64,000 nt of DNA from positions 124,001 through 188,000 of the forward strand of contig NZ_CANMWS010000009.1 of assembly GCF_947501665.1 (NCBI RefSeq), given 5' to 3'. The notes below the pieces were generated by a model, which saw only the letters and a list, made by a program, of their open reading frames with translations, ran no database searches and was not told the origin of the DNA. Below are positions 17,812 to 26,881 of the stretch, in pieces (within the stretch, counting starts at the first letter, position 1; each line of letters opens with the position of its first letter). The stretch comes from an uncultured Shewanella sp. (GTDB lineage Bacteria > Pseudomonadota > Gammaproteobacteria > Enterobacterales > Shewanellaceae). The translations under genes and the position numbers were made by a program.

Positions 17812-19016
17812 GCGACATTTTCAATGACCATGGCAATCCCTTGTCCCACGCCGATGCACATAGTACATAAGGCGTATTTTTGTTGATTGCGGATCAATTG
17901 ATGCATAGCAGATATGACAATACGAGTGCCACTCATTCCTAATGGGTGGCCAAGTGCAATCGCCCCACCTTGAGGATTAATGCGAGGATCCTCTTCTGTT
18001 AGCCCTAAACCTTGAATACAACTTAATGCTTGAGCGGCAAAGGCTTCGTTCAGCTCAATAATATCCATTTCATCCAATGTTAATCCAAGACGTGTGAGTA
18101 ATTTTTGGCTAGCAGGAATAGGACCAATCCCCATTAAACTTGGGGTGACACCGACAACGGACATGCCCAGCACCTTAGCTTTAGGGGTAAGGTTTTGAGC
18201 GCAAAGCGCACTTTCTGAGGCTAATATCATGGCCGCAGCGCCATCATTGATGCCGGAAGCGTTCGCTGCAGTAATACTGCCTTTTGAATGCACTATCGGT
18301 GATAATTTAGCCATCTTCTCAAGGCTGGTTAAGCGTAAATGCTCATCCCTATCAAATAGTATTGGAGCGCCTTTTTTCTGTGGTAATGTCACAGGCACAA
18401 TTTCGTCATTAAAGTGACCCATTTCTTGTGCGCTGGCTGCTTTTAGTTGACTGGAAAAAGCAAATTCATCCTGTTGTAGGCGGCTAACATCAAATTTTTC
18501 AGCAAGATTTTCAGCTGTTTGCGCCATACTATCAGTGCCATAATGTTCATTCAAAGCAGGATTGATGAATCGCCAGCCCATCGTGGTATCAAATAAGTGT
18601 TGATTACGCCCAAAATCAGTATTGGCCTTAGCCATTACATAAGGAGCACGAGTCATGTGTTCGACGCCTCCTGCGATAATGAGTTCACTTTCACCTGCTT
18701 TAATGGCTTGCATTCCATAGCCAATGGCATTGAGTCCTGAGCCACAGAGTCGATTAAGCGTAACGCCAGCCAAGGCTTCAGGAAAGCCGGCTAAAAGTGA
18801 TGCCATACGAGCAATGTTCCGATTATCCTCACCAGCTTGGTTCGCACACCCCAAAATAAGGTCGTCTACTTGGTTGAGATCCAGTGTTGGATTTCTTTCT
18901 TTAAGGGCTTTTAAAGGGAGCGCAGCTAAATCATCCGCACGGATTGTGGCGAGTGAGCCAGAATAACGGCCTATGGGCGTTCGAATCGCATCACAAATAT
19001 ACACATCCTTGAGCAT
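17808..19016 (-). CDS. PcaF-like 3-oxoadipyl-CoA/acetyl-CoA acyltransferase (thiolase)
   Basis: Thiolase of 402 residues that cleaves a 3-oxoacyl-CoA with CoA. Catalytic residues are present: Cys91 in NRLCGSG, His357 in GHPLGMSG and Cys387 in CIGVGQG. The N-terminus [18 protein letters not shown] and [13 protein letters not shown] match PcaF/PaaJ 3-oxoadipyl-CoA thiolases more than acetoacetyl-CoA thiolases, by my reading. GAGGA precedes the AUG. It is the last gene of the operon, 9 bp after the aminotransferase, and is placed to split the CoA ester made by the PcaIJ-like transferase into acetyl-CoA and a shorter acyl-CoA. Confidence 0.88.
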   Translation of the reverse strand: MLKDVYICDAIRTPIGRYSGSLATIRADDLAALPLKALKERNPTLDLNQVDDLILGCANQAGEDNRNIARMASLLAGFPEALAGVTLNRLCGSGLNAIGYGMQAIKAGESELIIAGGVEHMTRAPYVMAKANTDFGRNQHLFDTTMGWRFINPALNEHYGTDSMAQTAENLAEKFDVSRLQQDEFAFSSQLKAASAQEMGHFNDEIVPVTLPQKKGAPILFDRDEHLRLTSLEKMAKLSPIVHSKGSITAANASGINDGAAAMILASESALCAQNLTPKAKVLGMSVVGVTPSLMGIGPIPASQKLLTRLGLTLDEMDIIELNEAFAAQALSCIQGLGLTEEDPRINPQGGAIALGHPLGMSGTRIVISAMHQLIRNQQKYALCTMCIGVGQGIAMVIENVA

Positions 19017-19025
19017 GTTTTATCC

Positions 19026-20360
19026 TCACATTCTTGTGTTAAGTTCGGGAAATTTCTTTAGTAACAAAGATAAGCCTAAAGTGACTTGCTCGACTAAATA
19101 AATGATTTCTTTTTTAGTCATCGGCGTCGATAGCATGGCCGTACAGGTATTAATCATCATGATCCCATTATCAAATAAATAATTGAGTAGAAACTGAGTG
19201 GCTTGGCCTTGTATTGTATTATTATAGGCTTGCCGATAATTGAGTGGGGCTTGAGCATGAAAATGTAGCCTAAACATGGAACCTGTACCTGTCACACAGG
19301 CCTTTATTCCAAGGGTCTCAATGGTATGAGTGAGTTGTTCTCGTGCGAATTGACCTAAGGTATTGAGCCGGTCAATCGCCACTTCATCAAATAGGGTCAT
19401 TGCTGTCAGCCCTGCGACCATAGTAACGGGGTTGGCTGAAAAAGTGCCTGAATGGGGCAGAATAATAGGAGAGTTACGAGGATCGAGCACGTGCATGATG
19501 TCTTTTTTTCCTGCAAAAGCACCAACAGGAAATCCTCCACCGATCATTTTTCCAATGGCCGTTAAATCGGGTTGGACTGCATAATGGGCTTGAGCACCAG
19601 CGAGACTGGTGCGAAAAGTGATGACCTCATCGAAAAGCAATAAAGTATGATTGTCTCTGCTCCATTTATATATGGCTTCAATGAATTCAGAGGTAGCAGG
19701 AGTTAAACCGACTCGATGAGAAATGGGATCGATTAAAATGCCTGCAAGTGATGTTTTATGCTGCTCTAAAATGCTTAAGGCTTTATCGATATCATTATAA
19801 GGAATGATGATGACATCATTTAATGCACTTTTTGGGGTACCTCTTCCAACGGCTACACTGCTTGGCTGTTGAGCTTCTCCCCACGTAGCAGGTGAGGCGG
19901 TTTGACTCACTTCAGCATAATCATAGCTACCATGATAAGCGCCTTCAACTTTCGCAATTTTACTTTTTTGGGTAAAAGCGCGAGCAGTTTTTATCATTGC
20001 CATTACCGCTTCAGTGCCTGAATTGACAAAACGAATTTTCTCAAAACTCGGCACACGATGGCAAAGTAGCTCCGCAAATTCAATTTCCAACTCTGTGGCT
20101 AGCGTAAAGGCGGTGCCTTTGCGCACTTGTTCTATAATCGCTTGAGTGACTTGAGGCTGGGCATGACCATGGATAAGTGAAGCCATATTATTGGCAAAGT
20201 CAATGCGCTTAATACCGTCGATATCGGTGAGGTAGCAACCTTCACCGTGGCTGACATAGGTGGGGTGAGGCTTATGGTAAATCGTGTTTCGGCTGACGCC
20301 ACCTGGGAGTACCGTTTTGGCACGTTTAAATAATTGTGTGCTTTGATTAATAGAAGACAT
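19026..20360 (-). CDS. Class III (GSA-like) aminotransferase, probable beta-amino-acid transaminase
   Basis: PLP enzyme of 444 residues similar to glutamate-1-semialdehyde aminomutase. Visible: VLPGGVSR near the N-terminus, SGTEAVM, FDEVITFR (Asp244) and the PLP lysine in GKMIGGGFPVGAF (Lys271). Known beta-amino-acid transaminases such as the Variovorax beta-phenylalanine enzyme belong to this branch. Its place between a CoA-transferase and a thiolase, downstream of an aminomutase, argues against a role in haem synthesis. The start at 20360 clears the upstream gene by 31 bp and has AAAGAG upstream; the open frame to 20447 overlaps pcaJ. Proposed reaction: 3-amino acid to 3-oxo acid. This is inferred. 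Confidence 0.85.
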   Translation of the reverse strand: MSSINQSTQLFKRAKTVLPGGVSRNTIYHKPHPTYVSHGEGCYLTDIDGIKRIDFANNMASLIHGHAQPQVTQAIIEQVRKGTAFTLATELEIEFAELLCHRVPSFEKIRFVNSGTEAVMAMIKTARAFTQKSKIAKVEGAYHGSYDYAEVSQTASPATWGEAQQPSSVAVGRGTPKSALNDVIIIPYNDIDKALSILEQHKTSLAGILIDPISHRVGLTPATSEFIEAIYKWSRDNHTLLLFDEVITFRTSLAGAQAHYAVQPDLTAIGKMIGGGFPVGAFAGKKDIMHVLDPRNSPIILPHSGTFSANPVTMVAGLTAMTLFDEVAIDRLNTLGQFAREQLTHTIETLGIKACVTGTGSMFRLHFHAQAPLNYRQAYNNTIQGQATQFLLNYLFDNGIMMINTCTAMLSTPMTKKEIIYLVEQVTLGLSLLLKKFPELNTRM

Positions 20361-20391
20361 ATTGAAAAACTCTTTAAGTGATAGATGCGTG

Positions 20392-21132
20392 TCATTGAGC
20401 TGTTGCAAACTTTGTGTGTTTATCGCGTCGATCAATAATCCGTGCATCTGTATGTGCAGTCACATAGGCTAAGGTCACATTAGGGGCGAGTTCGATTAAT
20501 TCAAAACCATTTGATGTGATGTCGATAACACTAAGATTGGTATAAATACGCTTAACGACTTTTTGTCCTGTTAAAGGGTAATAACACTCTTTTAGCAGTT
20601 TAGCCTGTCCATTTTTTGTTGTGTGCTGAGTCATGATCAATATGGTTTTGACCCCTGCAACTAAATCCATTGCGCCGCCAACAGCGGGTATGGCATCTTT
20701 ATCATTTGTTGACCAGTTGGCTAAGTCGCCTTTTTCAGATACTTGCATTGCACCTAATACACACACATCAATATGTTGACCACGGATCATGGCAAAGCTG
20801 TCAGCATGGTGAAAATAAGCCGCACCTTTGATGGCTGTTACCGGCTTTTTACCTGCATTGATTAAATCAAGGCAGATATCATCGTCATTGGGTTTAGGGC
20901 CCATGCCCAATAATCCGTTTTCAGTGTGATAGATAAATTCACGTCCTTTAGGCACATAACAGGCTACTTTTTCAGGCATACCAATACCTAAATTCACATA
21001 AGCTCCATCAGGAATGTCTTGGGCAACACGTTCTGCCATTTGCTCTCTTGTCCAGCCAATGGCCTGTCTATTGTGGTAGCTCGCTTGGTTATTATTTATT
21101 GAGTGATGACTTTCTGTTTGAATAGTTTTCAT
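20392..21132 (-). CDS. 3-oxoadipate-type CoA-transferase, beta subunit (PcaJ-like)
   Basis: Beta subunit of a heteromeric 3-oxoacid CoA-transferase. The catalytic glutamate lies in HTENGLLGMG (Glu71). FHHADSFAMIRG and DAIPAVGGAMDL are the forms I know from PcaJ, whereas acetoacetate/succinyl-CoA ScoB enzymes have GKMVKGMGGAMDL in place of the latter. Length is 246, with an extra N-terminal tail of about 25 residues. Its start overlaps the end of the alpha-subunit gene by ATGA, indicating translational coupling. It would activate a 3-oxo acid with succinyl-CoA. Confidence 0.9.
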   Translation of the reverse strand: MKTIQTESHHSINNNQASYHNRQAIGWTREQMAERVAQDIPDGAYVNLGIGMPEKVACYVPKGREFIYHTENGLLGMGPKPNDDDICLDLINAGKKPVTAIKGAAYFHHADSFAMIRGQHIDVCVLGAMQVSEKGDLANWSTNDKDAIPAVGGAMDLVAGVKTILIMTQHTTKNGQAKLLKECYYPLTGQKVVKRIYTNLSVIDITSNGFELIELAPNVTLAYVTAHTDARIIDRRDKHTKFATAQ

Positions 21133-21839
21133 GGATAAACATGTCCTTGAGCGACCATTACAGATTCTTGCTGAGGATGCGACACTGTGATGATGTGGTT
21201 GACAAAAATACCTGGAGTGATCACGGATTCTGGGTCGAGCTCTCCTGCTTCAACGGGGTGTTGAGCCTGTACTAGCGTGATATTGGCTGCCGTTGCCATG
21301 ATAGGGGCAAAGTTTCGTGCGGTTTTATGGTAAGTGAGGTTACCGTAGCGATCCGCACAATGGGCTTTGATAAGCGCAAAATCCGCTGTGAGTCCTTGCT
21401 CCATCACATAATCTGTGTTGTTAAAACGTCGTACTTCTTTACCTTTACTGAGTGGAGTGCCAACTGAGGTTGCGGTATAAAAGGCAGGGATCCCAGCGCC
21501 GCCCGCACGAATTCTTTCTGCTAGCGTACCTTGTGGGACCAGCTCCAGTTCAATTTTTTGAGTGCGATACAATTTGGGAAAGACGGTTGAATTGGCTGTT
21601 CTAGGAAAAGAGCAGATCATTTTACTGACTTGACCATTTGCAATTAATGCGGCGAGCCCGACTTGCCCGCTACCGGTATTATTGTTAATTACGGTGAGAT
21701 TTTTGGCACCATGATCAATGAGTGCGTGAATAAGCTCAATGGGGCTGCCGGCTTCTCCGAAACCGCTTATCATGATGGTGGCGCCATCAAAAATGGGATT
21801 GATGATCTCGGTGAGCGAATGTGAAAATTTATTTATCAT
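21129..21839 (-). CDS. 3-oxoadipate-type CoA-transferase, alpha subunit (PcaI-like)
   Basis: Alpha subunit of 236 residues. Diagnostic stretches are MISGFGEAGSPIELIHALI, VINNNTGSGQVGLAAL, ICSFPRTANSTVF, ELVPQGTLAERIRAGGAGIPAFYT and YHKTARNFAPIMATAA, all of which follow the PcaI/ScoA pattern. With the beta subunit it forms the CoA-transferase. It lies 82 bp downstream of the aminomutase gene with a strong hairpin between. No pcaB, pcaC or pcaD gene for protocatechuate degradation is seen in this window, so the source of the 3-oxo acid must be elsewhere; the neighbouring aminomutase and aminotransferase could supply it. Confidence 0.9.
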   Translation of the reverse strand: MINKFSHSLTEIINPIFDGATIMISGFGEAGSPIELIHALIDHGAKNLTVINNNTGSGQVGLAALIANGQVSKMICSFPRTANSTVFPKLYRTQKIELELVPQGTLAERIRAGGAGIPAFYTATSVGTPLSKGKEVRRFNNTDYVMEQGLTADFALIKAHCADRYGNLTYHKTARNFAPIMATAANITLVQAQHPVEAGELDPESVITPGIFVNHIITVSHPQQESVMVAQGHVYP

Positions 21840-21870
21840 GGGGCTTTCTTTGAGTCAGTGAATAAAATCT

Positions 21871-21904
21871 AAGAGTGAGCAGATGAGTCTTTTTGCTCAC
21901 TCTT
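21871..21904 (-). other. Intercistronic hairpin between the aminomutase and CoA-transferase genes
   Basis: Perfect 11-bp arms AAGAGTGAGCA / TGCTCACTCTT with a 12-base loop. On the minus (coding) strand it is not followed by a U-tract, so it is more likely a processing or stability element, or a partial attenuator that lowers downstream expression, than a full terminator. Confidence 0.6.
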
Positions 21905-21921
21905 TTTGGTTAGCATTGTTA

Positions 21922-23541
21922 TTAATGCTGTAATCTAGCTTGTAGGGCTTGAGCCAATTGCGTTTCAATTTGCTTTAATTCGTTTTCAAAGAAATATTCA
22001 TCGGTATCAAAAGGGACTAAGCAGTCGATTTTGTTTTCGACTTCGTTGTATTTCGCGTGGAATACACGATCCATCCATTTCATATTACGAGCTTCTGTAA
22101 ATTGCAATGCAAAGCATTTTTCACCATTGATAATCGAGGTGCCTAAAATGGCCAGTTTTCCAGCGGAAATGGTCATTGAAATATGTCTCGAAGGGCGGTT
22201 GATAGACGCTAAAGAACGGTAAATGGTATTAAATATCTGCTCAATTTTCGCTAAAGGTGCGGTGTAATAGTGATGTTCCCCTGTGGGGCGAGCACAATAC
22301 ATAGAGTGGAAGCCAATACTCATAATGCCTAATATTTCTGCTAGATGGATCCAGTTCTTAGCCGATTTATCGACATCAACTTCACCTTTCTCATCGGTAA
22401 ACAAGCTTATATGGTGCATAATGGGACTTTGGGAACGAATATTGACACCATGGTTTTGTAGACGACGAATAGCGGCGATGGTACTGGGGTTTAATAGCTC
22501 TCTGGGCGTTGAAAAATGGGCCATCCAAGCCAGTTGAATGCCATTATCTCGAAGCATATCAAACACACTTAACATGTCATTGTATTTGTCACTTAAAATC
22601 ATTTCTGGTTGAAAGGTAAGAGAGCGAGTGGCTAAGCGGACATTTTTTACATGCAATAAGCTGGGATCTTGGATTAAAGGCATAACGTACTGTTTTAATC
22701 GACTGGCTGGCATATAACCTCCATCACCACCAGTAATGAGTAAGTCCGTAATTTCAGTATGTTGGCGAACATACTCATGGATCTGTTTGATATCTTTTTG
22801 AATAAACATGTCTTCATCACCTCTTACTTGTGCATGACGAAAACAATAGGTACAAAAAGAAAAACAGTTTTGAGTGGTCTTATCAAAAATTAATTGGCAT
22901 TGAGGATATTTATGCTGAGAACCATCGAGAAACTCAATTTCACCTGATTCATTTTCAAACCAAGGCTTATTTAATTGTTGATTCCCATCATGGGGATTGG
23001 TTCTTTCCATATAATCAATGGCGATTTGAGTCCGTCCTGTTGCCGTTTTTTCGTTGATATAACGTGCTGTAGCTTGCGGTTCAATCATACCTGGCTGAGC
23101 AAAAACCAGTTGAAAGACAGAGTCTTGTTGATAATTATCCCAATTAATACTGTTTAAAGAATGACGAGTGGCTAAAAAACGGTACACTTCAACGAAAAAC
23201 TCTCGTTCTGCCATATGACCGATTTTGATGCCATTTTTCGCTAAAATGCCACAGACTTCTCGAAAACCCGATAGCCCTGTGTAGTGATCTTTTCCATGAA
23301 ATAAAAAACGTTTGTTTTCTAGAAACCCTGAATGTTGCGGATAAGCTGCGTGCAGGCGGCTGAGTAAGCCTAGGGGTAATAAGTTTTCTGTTTCGATTAT
23401 TTGTTTGATTGTATAGCTGTATTCATAACGCTGCATGGTTTGTTTAAGCTGATCTTCTGAAATAATGAGGTGCTTATTTTTGTCGTGTTTGTCTTCAATA
23501 ACTCGAATGGTAAGATCGGCTGTTGAGGCGGATGAGTTCAT
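21922..23541 (-). CDS. KamA-family radical SAM 2,3-aminomutase-like protein
   Basis: Radical SAM/PLP protein of 539 residues. The cluster motif CFSFCTYC (CxxxCxxC; Cys226/230/233) is in the KamA form, followed by ITGGDGG (SAM region) and a lysine in SAGKLAIL (about Lys462) at the place of the PLP lysine of KamA. Compared with about 416-residue KamA it has about 100 extra N-terminal residues. The two Asp that hold the lysine side chain in KamA seem replaced: the segment around YCARPTGEH has Ala/Arg, and that before the PLP lysine has Thr. Lysine is therefore doubtful as substrate. Start at 23541 because GGAAC lies upstream; a second AUG is 15 bases before. First gene of the operon. Confidence 0.85.
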   Translation of the reverse strand: MNSSASTADLTIRVIEDKHDKNKHLIISEDQLKQTMQRYEYSYTIKQIIETENLLPLGLLSRLHAAYPQHSGFLENKRFLFHGKDHYTGLSGFREVCGILAKNGIKIGHMAEREFFVEVYRFLATRHSLNSINWDNYQQDSVFQLVFAQPGMIEPQATARYINEKTATGRTQIAIDYMERTNPHDGNQQLNKPWFENESGEIEFLDGSQHKYPQCQLIFDKTTQNCFSFCTYCFRHAQVRGDEDMFIQKDIKQIHEYVRQHTEITDLLITGGDGGYMPASRLKQYVMPLIQDPSLLHVKNVRLATRSLTFQPEMILSDKYNDMLSVFDMLRDNGIQLAWMAHFSTPRELLNPSTIAAIRRLQNHGVNIRSQSPIMHHISLFTDEKGEVDVDKSAKNWIHLAEILGIMSIGFHSMYCARPTGEHHYYTAPLAKIEQIFNTIYRSLASINRPSRHISMTISAGKLAILGTSIINGEKCFALQFTEARNMKWMDRVFHAKYNEVENKIDCLVPFDTDEYFFENELKQIETQLAQALQARLQH

Positions 23542-23619
23542 TTTCGTTCCGTGCATAAATGAATGGATAAAAGACCATAAATAAAGTATGGTTTTCTGAA
23601 TAATATTATTTTTTTATGT

Positions 23620-23643
23620 CTCCTATAGCTGCCTCCTATAGCT
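23620..23643. promoter_or_regulatory. Direct repeat in the kamA-lysR divergent promoter region
   Basis: Two copies of CTCCTATAGCT start 13 bp apart (23620 and 23633), followed by the palindrome GCTTAAGC at 23641-23648. They lie between the divergent aminomutase and LysR genes, where a LysR regulator would bind. The site type is inferred. Confidence 0.45.
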
Positions 23644-23712
23644 TAAGCATTAGTCCTGTTGACGCAGAAGACGCTTGTCAATATGGTAAGAATAAGGAAG
23701 TATTTGATCATT

Positions 23713-24555
23713 ATGGAATTACGTTCATTAAAGTATTTTCAAGCCGTTTACGATAAAGGCAGTATCAGCGCGGCGGCAAAAACATGTTTTGTGTCTCAAC
23801 CTTCTATTACTGCCGCTATTCAGCAATTGGAATCGTTATTATCTATTACCCTATTTATTCGTCATGCGCGAGGGGTACTGCCTACCGCAGCGGCTGATAA
23901 GCTGTATCCGTTGGCAAAAGATATCGCAGAAAACACCCATTCTATCTACCATCTTTTTTCTGATACGCCTCAACCGGTAAGCTTGCGTCTAGGGATTATG
24001 CGATCTCTGGGGGCAAAACGTATGAGTCTATTTATTAAGCAAATCACTGAGAAAATAGATAATCTGGAATTGACCTTAGTGGATCCTGAGGAACCTTGTG
24101 ACATTCGTGTTGTGTTAGCTCACACCGTGACGAGTCAAGAAAGCTTTATACCTGTTTGGCGAGATGAATATCAATTAGCGGTACCGGTTAGCTGGTCAAT
24201 GGCCAATCAAAAAAGGGTGAGTCTTTCTCAACTTGATGCACTGCCCTTTATTCATCGAGCGCCTTGCGATGCATTAAATAAACTTAAATCGGCGATGGTA
24301 AATGAATCTGCACTCTTTCAACATAGAGCAAATATTAGAACCATTGAATATGCATGGCAATTGGTGAGTACAGGCATAGGCGCGGCATTACTGCCGAATT
24401 GGCAAGAAATAAAAGAAGCCGAAGGTATTCAATTATTGCCTATAGAAGGGCTGCATTTAGTGAAGCATATTGGCGTGGCTTATAACACCAATAAAGCCAA
24501 TACTCCTTTTGTGCTCGCTGTTAACGCGATTTGTAAAGAAGGGGATAATGCATAA
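23713..24555 (+). CDS. LysR-family regulator, divergent from the aminomutase operon
   Basis: LysR-type transcription factor of 280 residues: HTH at about residues 1-60 (MELRSLKYFQAVYDKGSISAA, SQPSITAAIQQLE) and a co-inducer-binding domain from about 90. I place the start at 23713, which gives the typical LysR N-terminus; the open frame begins 18 codons earlier without good ribosome site. It is divergent from the kamA-pcaIJ-aminotransferase-pcaF operon and therefore the likely regulator, with an amino acid or 3-oxo acid as possible inducer. Confidence 0.93.
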   Translation: MELRSLKYFQAVYDKGSISAAAKTCFVSQPSITAAIQQLESLLSITLFIRHARGVLPTAAADKLYPLAKDIAENTHSIYHLFSDTPQPVSLRLGIMRSLGAKRMSLFIKQITEKIDNLELTLVDPEEPCDIRVVLAHTVTSQESFIPVWRDEYQLAVPVSWSMANQKRVSLSQLDALPFIHRAPCDALNKLKSAMVNESALFQHRANIRTIEYAWQLVSTGIGAALLPNWQEIKEAEGIQLLPIEGLHLVKHIGVAYNTNKANTPFVLAVNAICKEGDNA

Positions 24556-24818
24556 TCAATGTGATAGGCATAAATCATTAAAATCTAATTAAAGCTGTTG
24601 TAGAGTTATGTCGCTTATTAATTAACTCAAACAATTGGCTTTTACCATTTGACCTTAGTTGTAATTTCTATACAATGCTCGCCCTTGTTTGTTAACCATC
24701 TGATTATAAATGTATAAATAATCATCCTATTTTGCACCAGTCATTTCTGTCTGGTGTCGTGTCGTTAGTTTGGCCTTAGGTCTCAATTTAAAATAAAAAT
24801 CGTGTTAGGGACGAAAGT

Positions 24819-26771
24819 ATGAATATTAAAAAATGGATAGCATCTTTTTCTATCCGTAGGGGATTAGTGGGACTCACGAGTATTGCGCTATTAACATCTA
24901 TTATATTTGCCACCTTTTCTTCTAATTATGTCTTTCGTTCAATAGTAGAAAACAGAGCAAAAAATGAAGAGTTACCGAATCGACTAGACAAAATTAAAAA
25001 TAAAATTTCCAGTGAATTACAGATCCCTATTTCATTGTCTAAAGGTATAGCGCAAAATCAGTTTTTAATTGATTGGGCATTAGCGGGAGAAAAAGACAGT
25101 GAAATAGCCCCTGTACTCGCTTACTTATCGCGTCTTAAGGATGAAAATGGTGCCAGTACGGTTTATTGGATTTCAGTGGTAGAAAATAAGTATTACAAAG
25201 ATACTGGCTTTTCTGAAACGCTGCTAAAAAGTCATCCTGGCCATCAATGGTTTTTTGACCGTTTAGATAATCCGGATTTAGTGTCATTAGATTTAGATAT
25301 CGATATGGTTTCTAAGCGAATGACCGCTTTTGTTAATGTGCTCGTACGTGAGAAAGGTAAAGTGATAGCAATTGCGGGTATGGGGTATGAGCTCGGTCAT
25401 ATTATTGATATTGTGACGCGAAATAAAATAGGACAATCAGGGTTTGTTTTTACCACCAATGATAGTGGACTGATTACCGTTCACCCCCAGCTTGATAGAG
25501 TGGATAGAGATTCTGTGAGCATGCTGGAAGGCTATCAAAGTATTGCCAGTACGCTGGATCAAAATAACAGTGATGTTGTGGTGAAAGAGACCATTAAAAA
25601 TGGGCAAACCTATTATTTAGCCAGTGTGGCTATCCCTGAACTCAGCTGGCATTTATTTGCCGAGCTGCCAGTGAATGAATTAATGAGTGAATTTAATAAG
25701 ATCACAACTTATAGCATGATCATTAATTTACTGATAGGCGGTATTTTTGTGTTGATCATGTTATGGGTGACTTATTTTTTAACGCGACCCATTAATGATG
25801 TGGCGTTAGCATTAAACAATATGGCTAATAATGGCGGGGATTTAACACAACGTTTAGATGATAGCCGCAAGGATGAATTAGGTTTGCTTGCTAAAGGCTT
25901 TAATGCGTTTATTGAAAAGCTTCATAACGATATTAAACGTATTGATAAAGATCAAAAAACGCTAGCGAATGTTATTGTTGATTTATCTGTGTCATCTGAA
26001 GAAACCATTAAGACGACGCAAGAGCAGAGAATTAATTCTGAGCAAGTTGCCACAGCCATTAATGAGATGGGGGCCACTGTGCATGAAATTTCACGTTTGG
26101 CGATGTCAACATCTCAAAAAACAGAAGCAACGAGAAAAGATACCCACGGATCAAATGAAGTTGTAAAAGAAACGAGTATGGTGATTAACGAGCTTGCGTC
26201 GGAAATTCAATTAACGGAGTCAAAAATTACTGAGCTGGCAAAGCACGCCCAATCAATCAGTACTGTGATTGATGTGATAAGCGGTATTTCAGATCAAACA
26301 AACTTACTGGCATTAAATGCCGCTATTGAAGCCGCAAGGGCGGGTGAGCAAGGACGAGGTTTTGCTGTTGTTGCTGATGAGGTTCGCCAGCTTGCTCAGC
26401 AAACACAAGCGTCGACGGAAGAAATCAGAAAAGTGATTGGCCAATTTCAAGAAGGGACTCAAGAAGCAGTTGATGCGATGAGTGTGGGGATCCAGTCGAG
26501 CCATGAAGGGGTGAATAAATCAACAGAAGCCAGTGAATCTTTGCAAATGGTGACAGAAGTGATCCAGCAAATTGCGGATATGAATTGTCAGGTTGCAACC
26601 GCAACAGAGGAGCAAAGTAGTGTGGTCAATTCATTGAATGAAAATGTGATAACTATTGCTGATTTATCCTCTCATATTCATACATTAGCGGACAAGAATG
26701 ATCGTGGTATTCATCAATTAGCTCAGTTATCGGATGAGTTATCTGTGTTAGTGAGTCAGTTTAAAATTTAG
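24819..26771 (+). CDS. Methyl-accepting chemotaxis protein with periplasmic Cache domain
   Basis: Chemoreceptor of 650 residues. One TM helix at about 15-35, a periplasmic region of about 260 residues of dCache type ([30 protein letters not shown]), a second TM at about 296-320, HAMP to about 375, and the signalling domain with the hairpin tip [20 protein letters not shown] then [15 protein letters not shown]. There is no C-terminal CheR-docking pentapeptide. AGGGACGAAAGT precedes the AUG. Single gene; the ligand could be an amino or organic acid as for many dCache receptors, but this is not shown. Confidence 0.93.
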   Translation: MNIKKWIASFSIRRGLVGLTSIALLTSIIFATFSSNYVFRSIVENRAKNEELPNRLDKIKNKISSELQIPISLSKGIAQNQFLIDWALAGEKDSEIAPVLAYLSRLKDENGASTVYWISVVENKYYKDTGFSETLLKSHPGHQWFFDRLDNPDLVSLDLDIDMVSKRMTAFVNVLVREKGKVIAIAGMGYELGHIIDIVTRNKIGQSGFVFTTNDSGLITVHPQLDRVDRDSVSMLEGYQSIASTLDQNNSDVVVKETIKNGQTYYLASVAIPELSWHLFAELPVNELMSEFNKITTYSMIINLLIGGIFVLIMLWVTYFLTRPINDVALALNNMANNGGDLTQRLDDSRKDELGLLAKGFNAFIEKLHNDIKRIDKDQKTLANVIVDLSVSSEETIKTTQEQRINSEQVATAINEMGATVHEISRLAMSTSQKTEATRKDTHGSNEVVKETSMVINELASEIQLTESKITELAKHAQSISTVIDVISGISDQTNLLALNAAIEAARAGEQGRGFAVVADEVRQLAQQTQASTEEIRKVIGQFQEGTQEAVDAMSVGIQSSHEGVNKSTEASESLQMVTEVIQQIADMNCQVATATEEQSSVVNSLNENVITIADLSSHIHTLADKNDRGIHQLAQLSDELSVLVSQFKI

Positions 26772-26881
26772 TGACTGTTTTCAAGACTGATGATTGAAGA
26801 GGATTGGATGAAGGGGGAAAAGATGTTACTTTCACTTTCGTCCAGGCCTTTTTATTGACCATCATTTCAAGAGAAGTAAAT

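Noticed and set aside
19026..20360. Annotation as haem-biosynthetic glutamate-1-semialdehyde aminomutase (HemL)
   Set aside because: Operon context is degradative, and HemL is normally a separate housekeeping gene.
20392..21839. Simple acetoacetate (ketone body) CoA-transferase
   Set aside because: Not fully excluded, but the DAIPAVGGAMDL and FHHADSFAM forms match PcaJ more than ScoB/AtoA, and the aminomutase and aminotransferase would be unexplained.
21922..23541. Reading the KamA-like protein as EpmB, the EF-P lysine mutase
   Set aside because: It is about 200 residues longer than EpmB, is not near efp or epmA, and lies in a catabolic-type operon.
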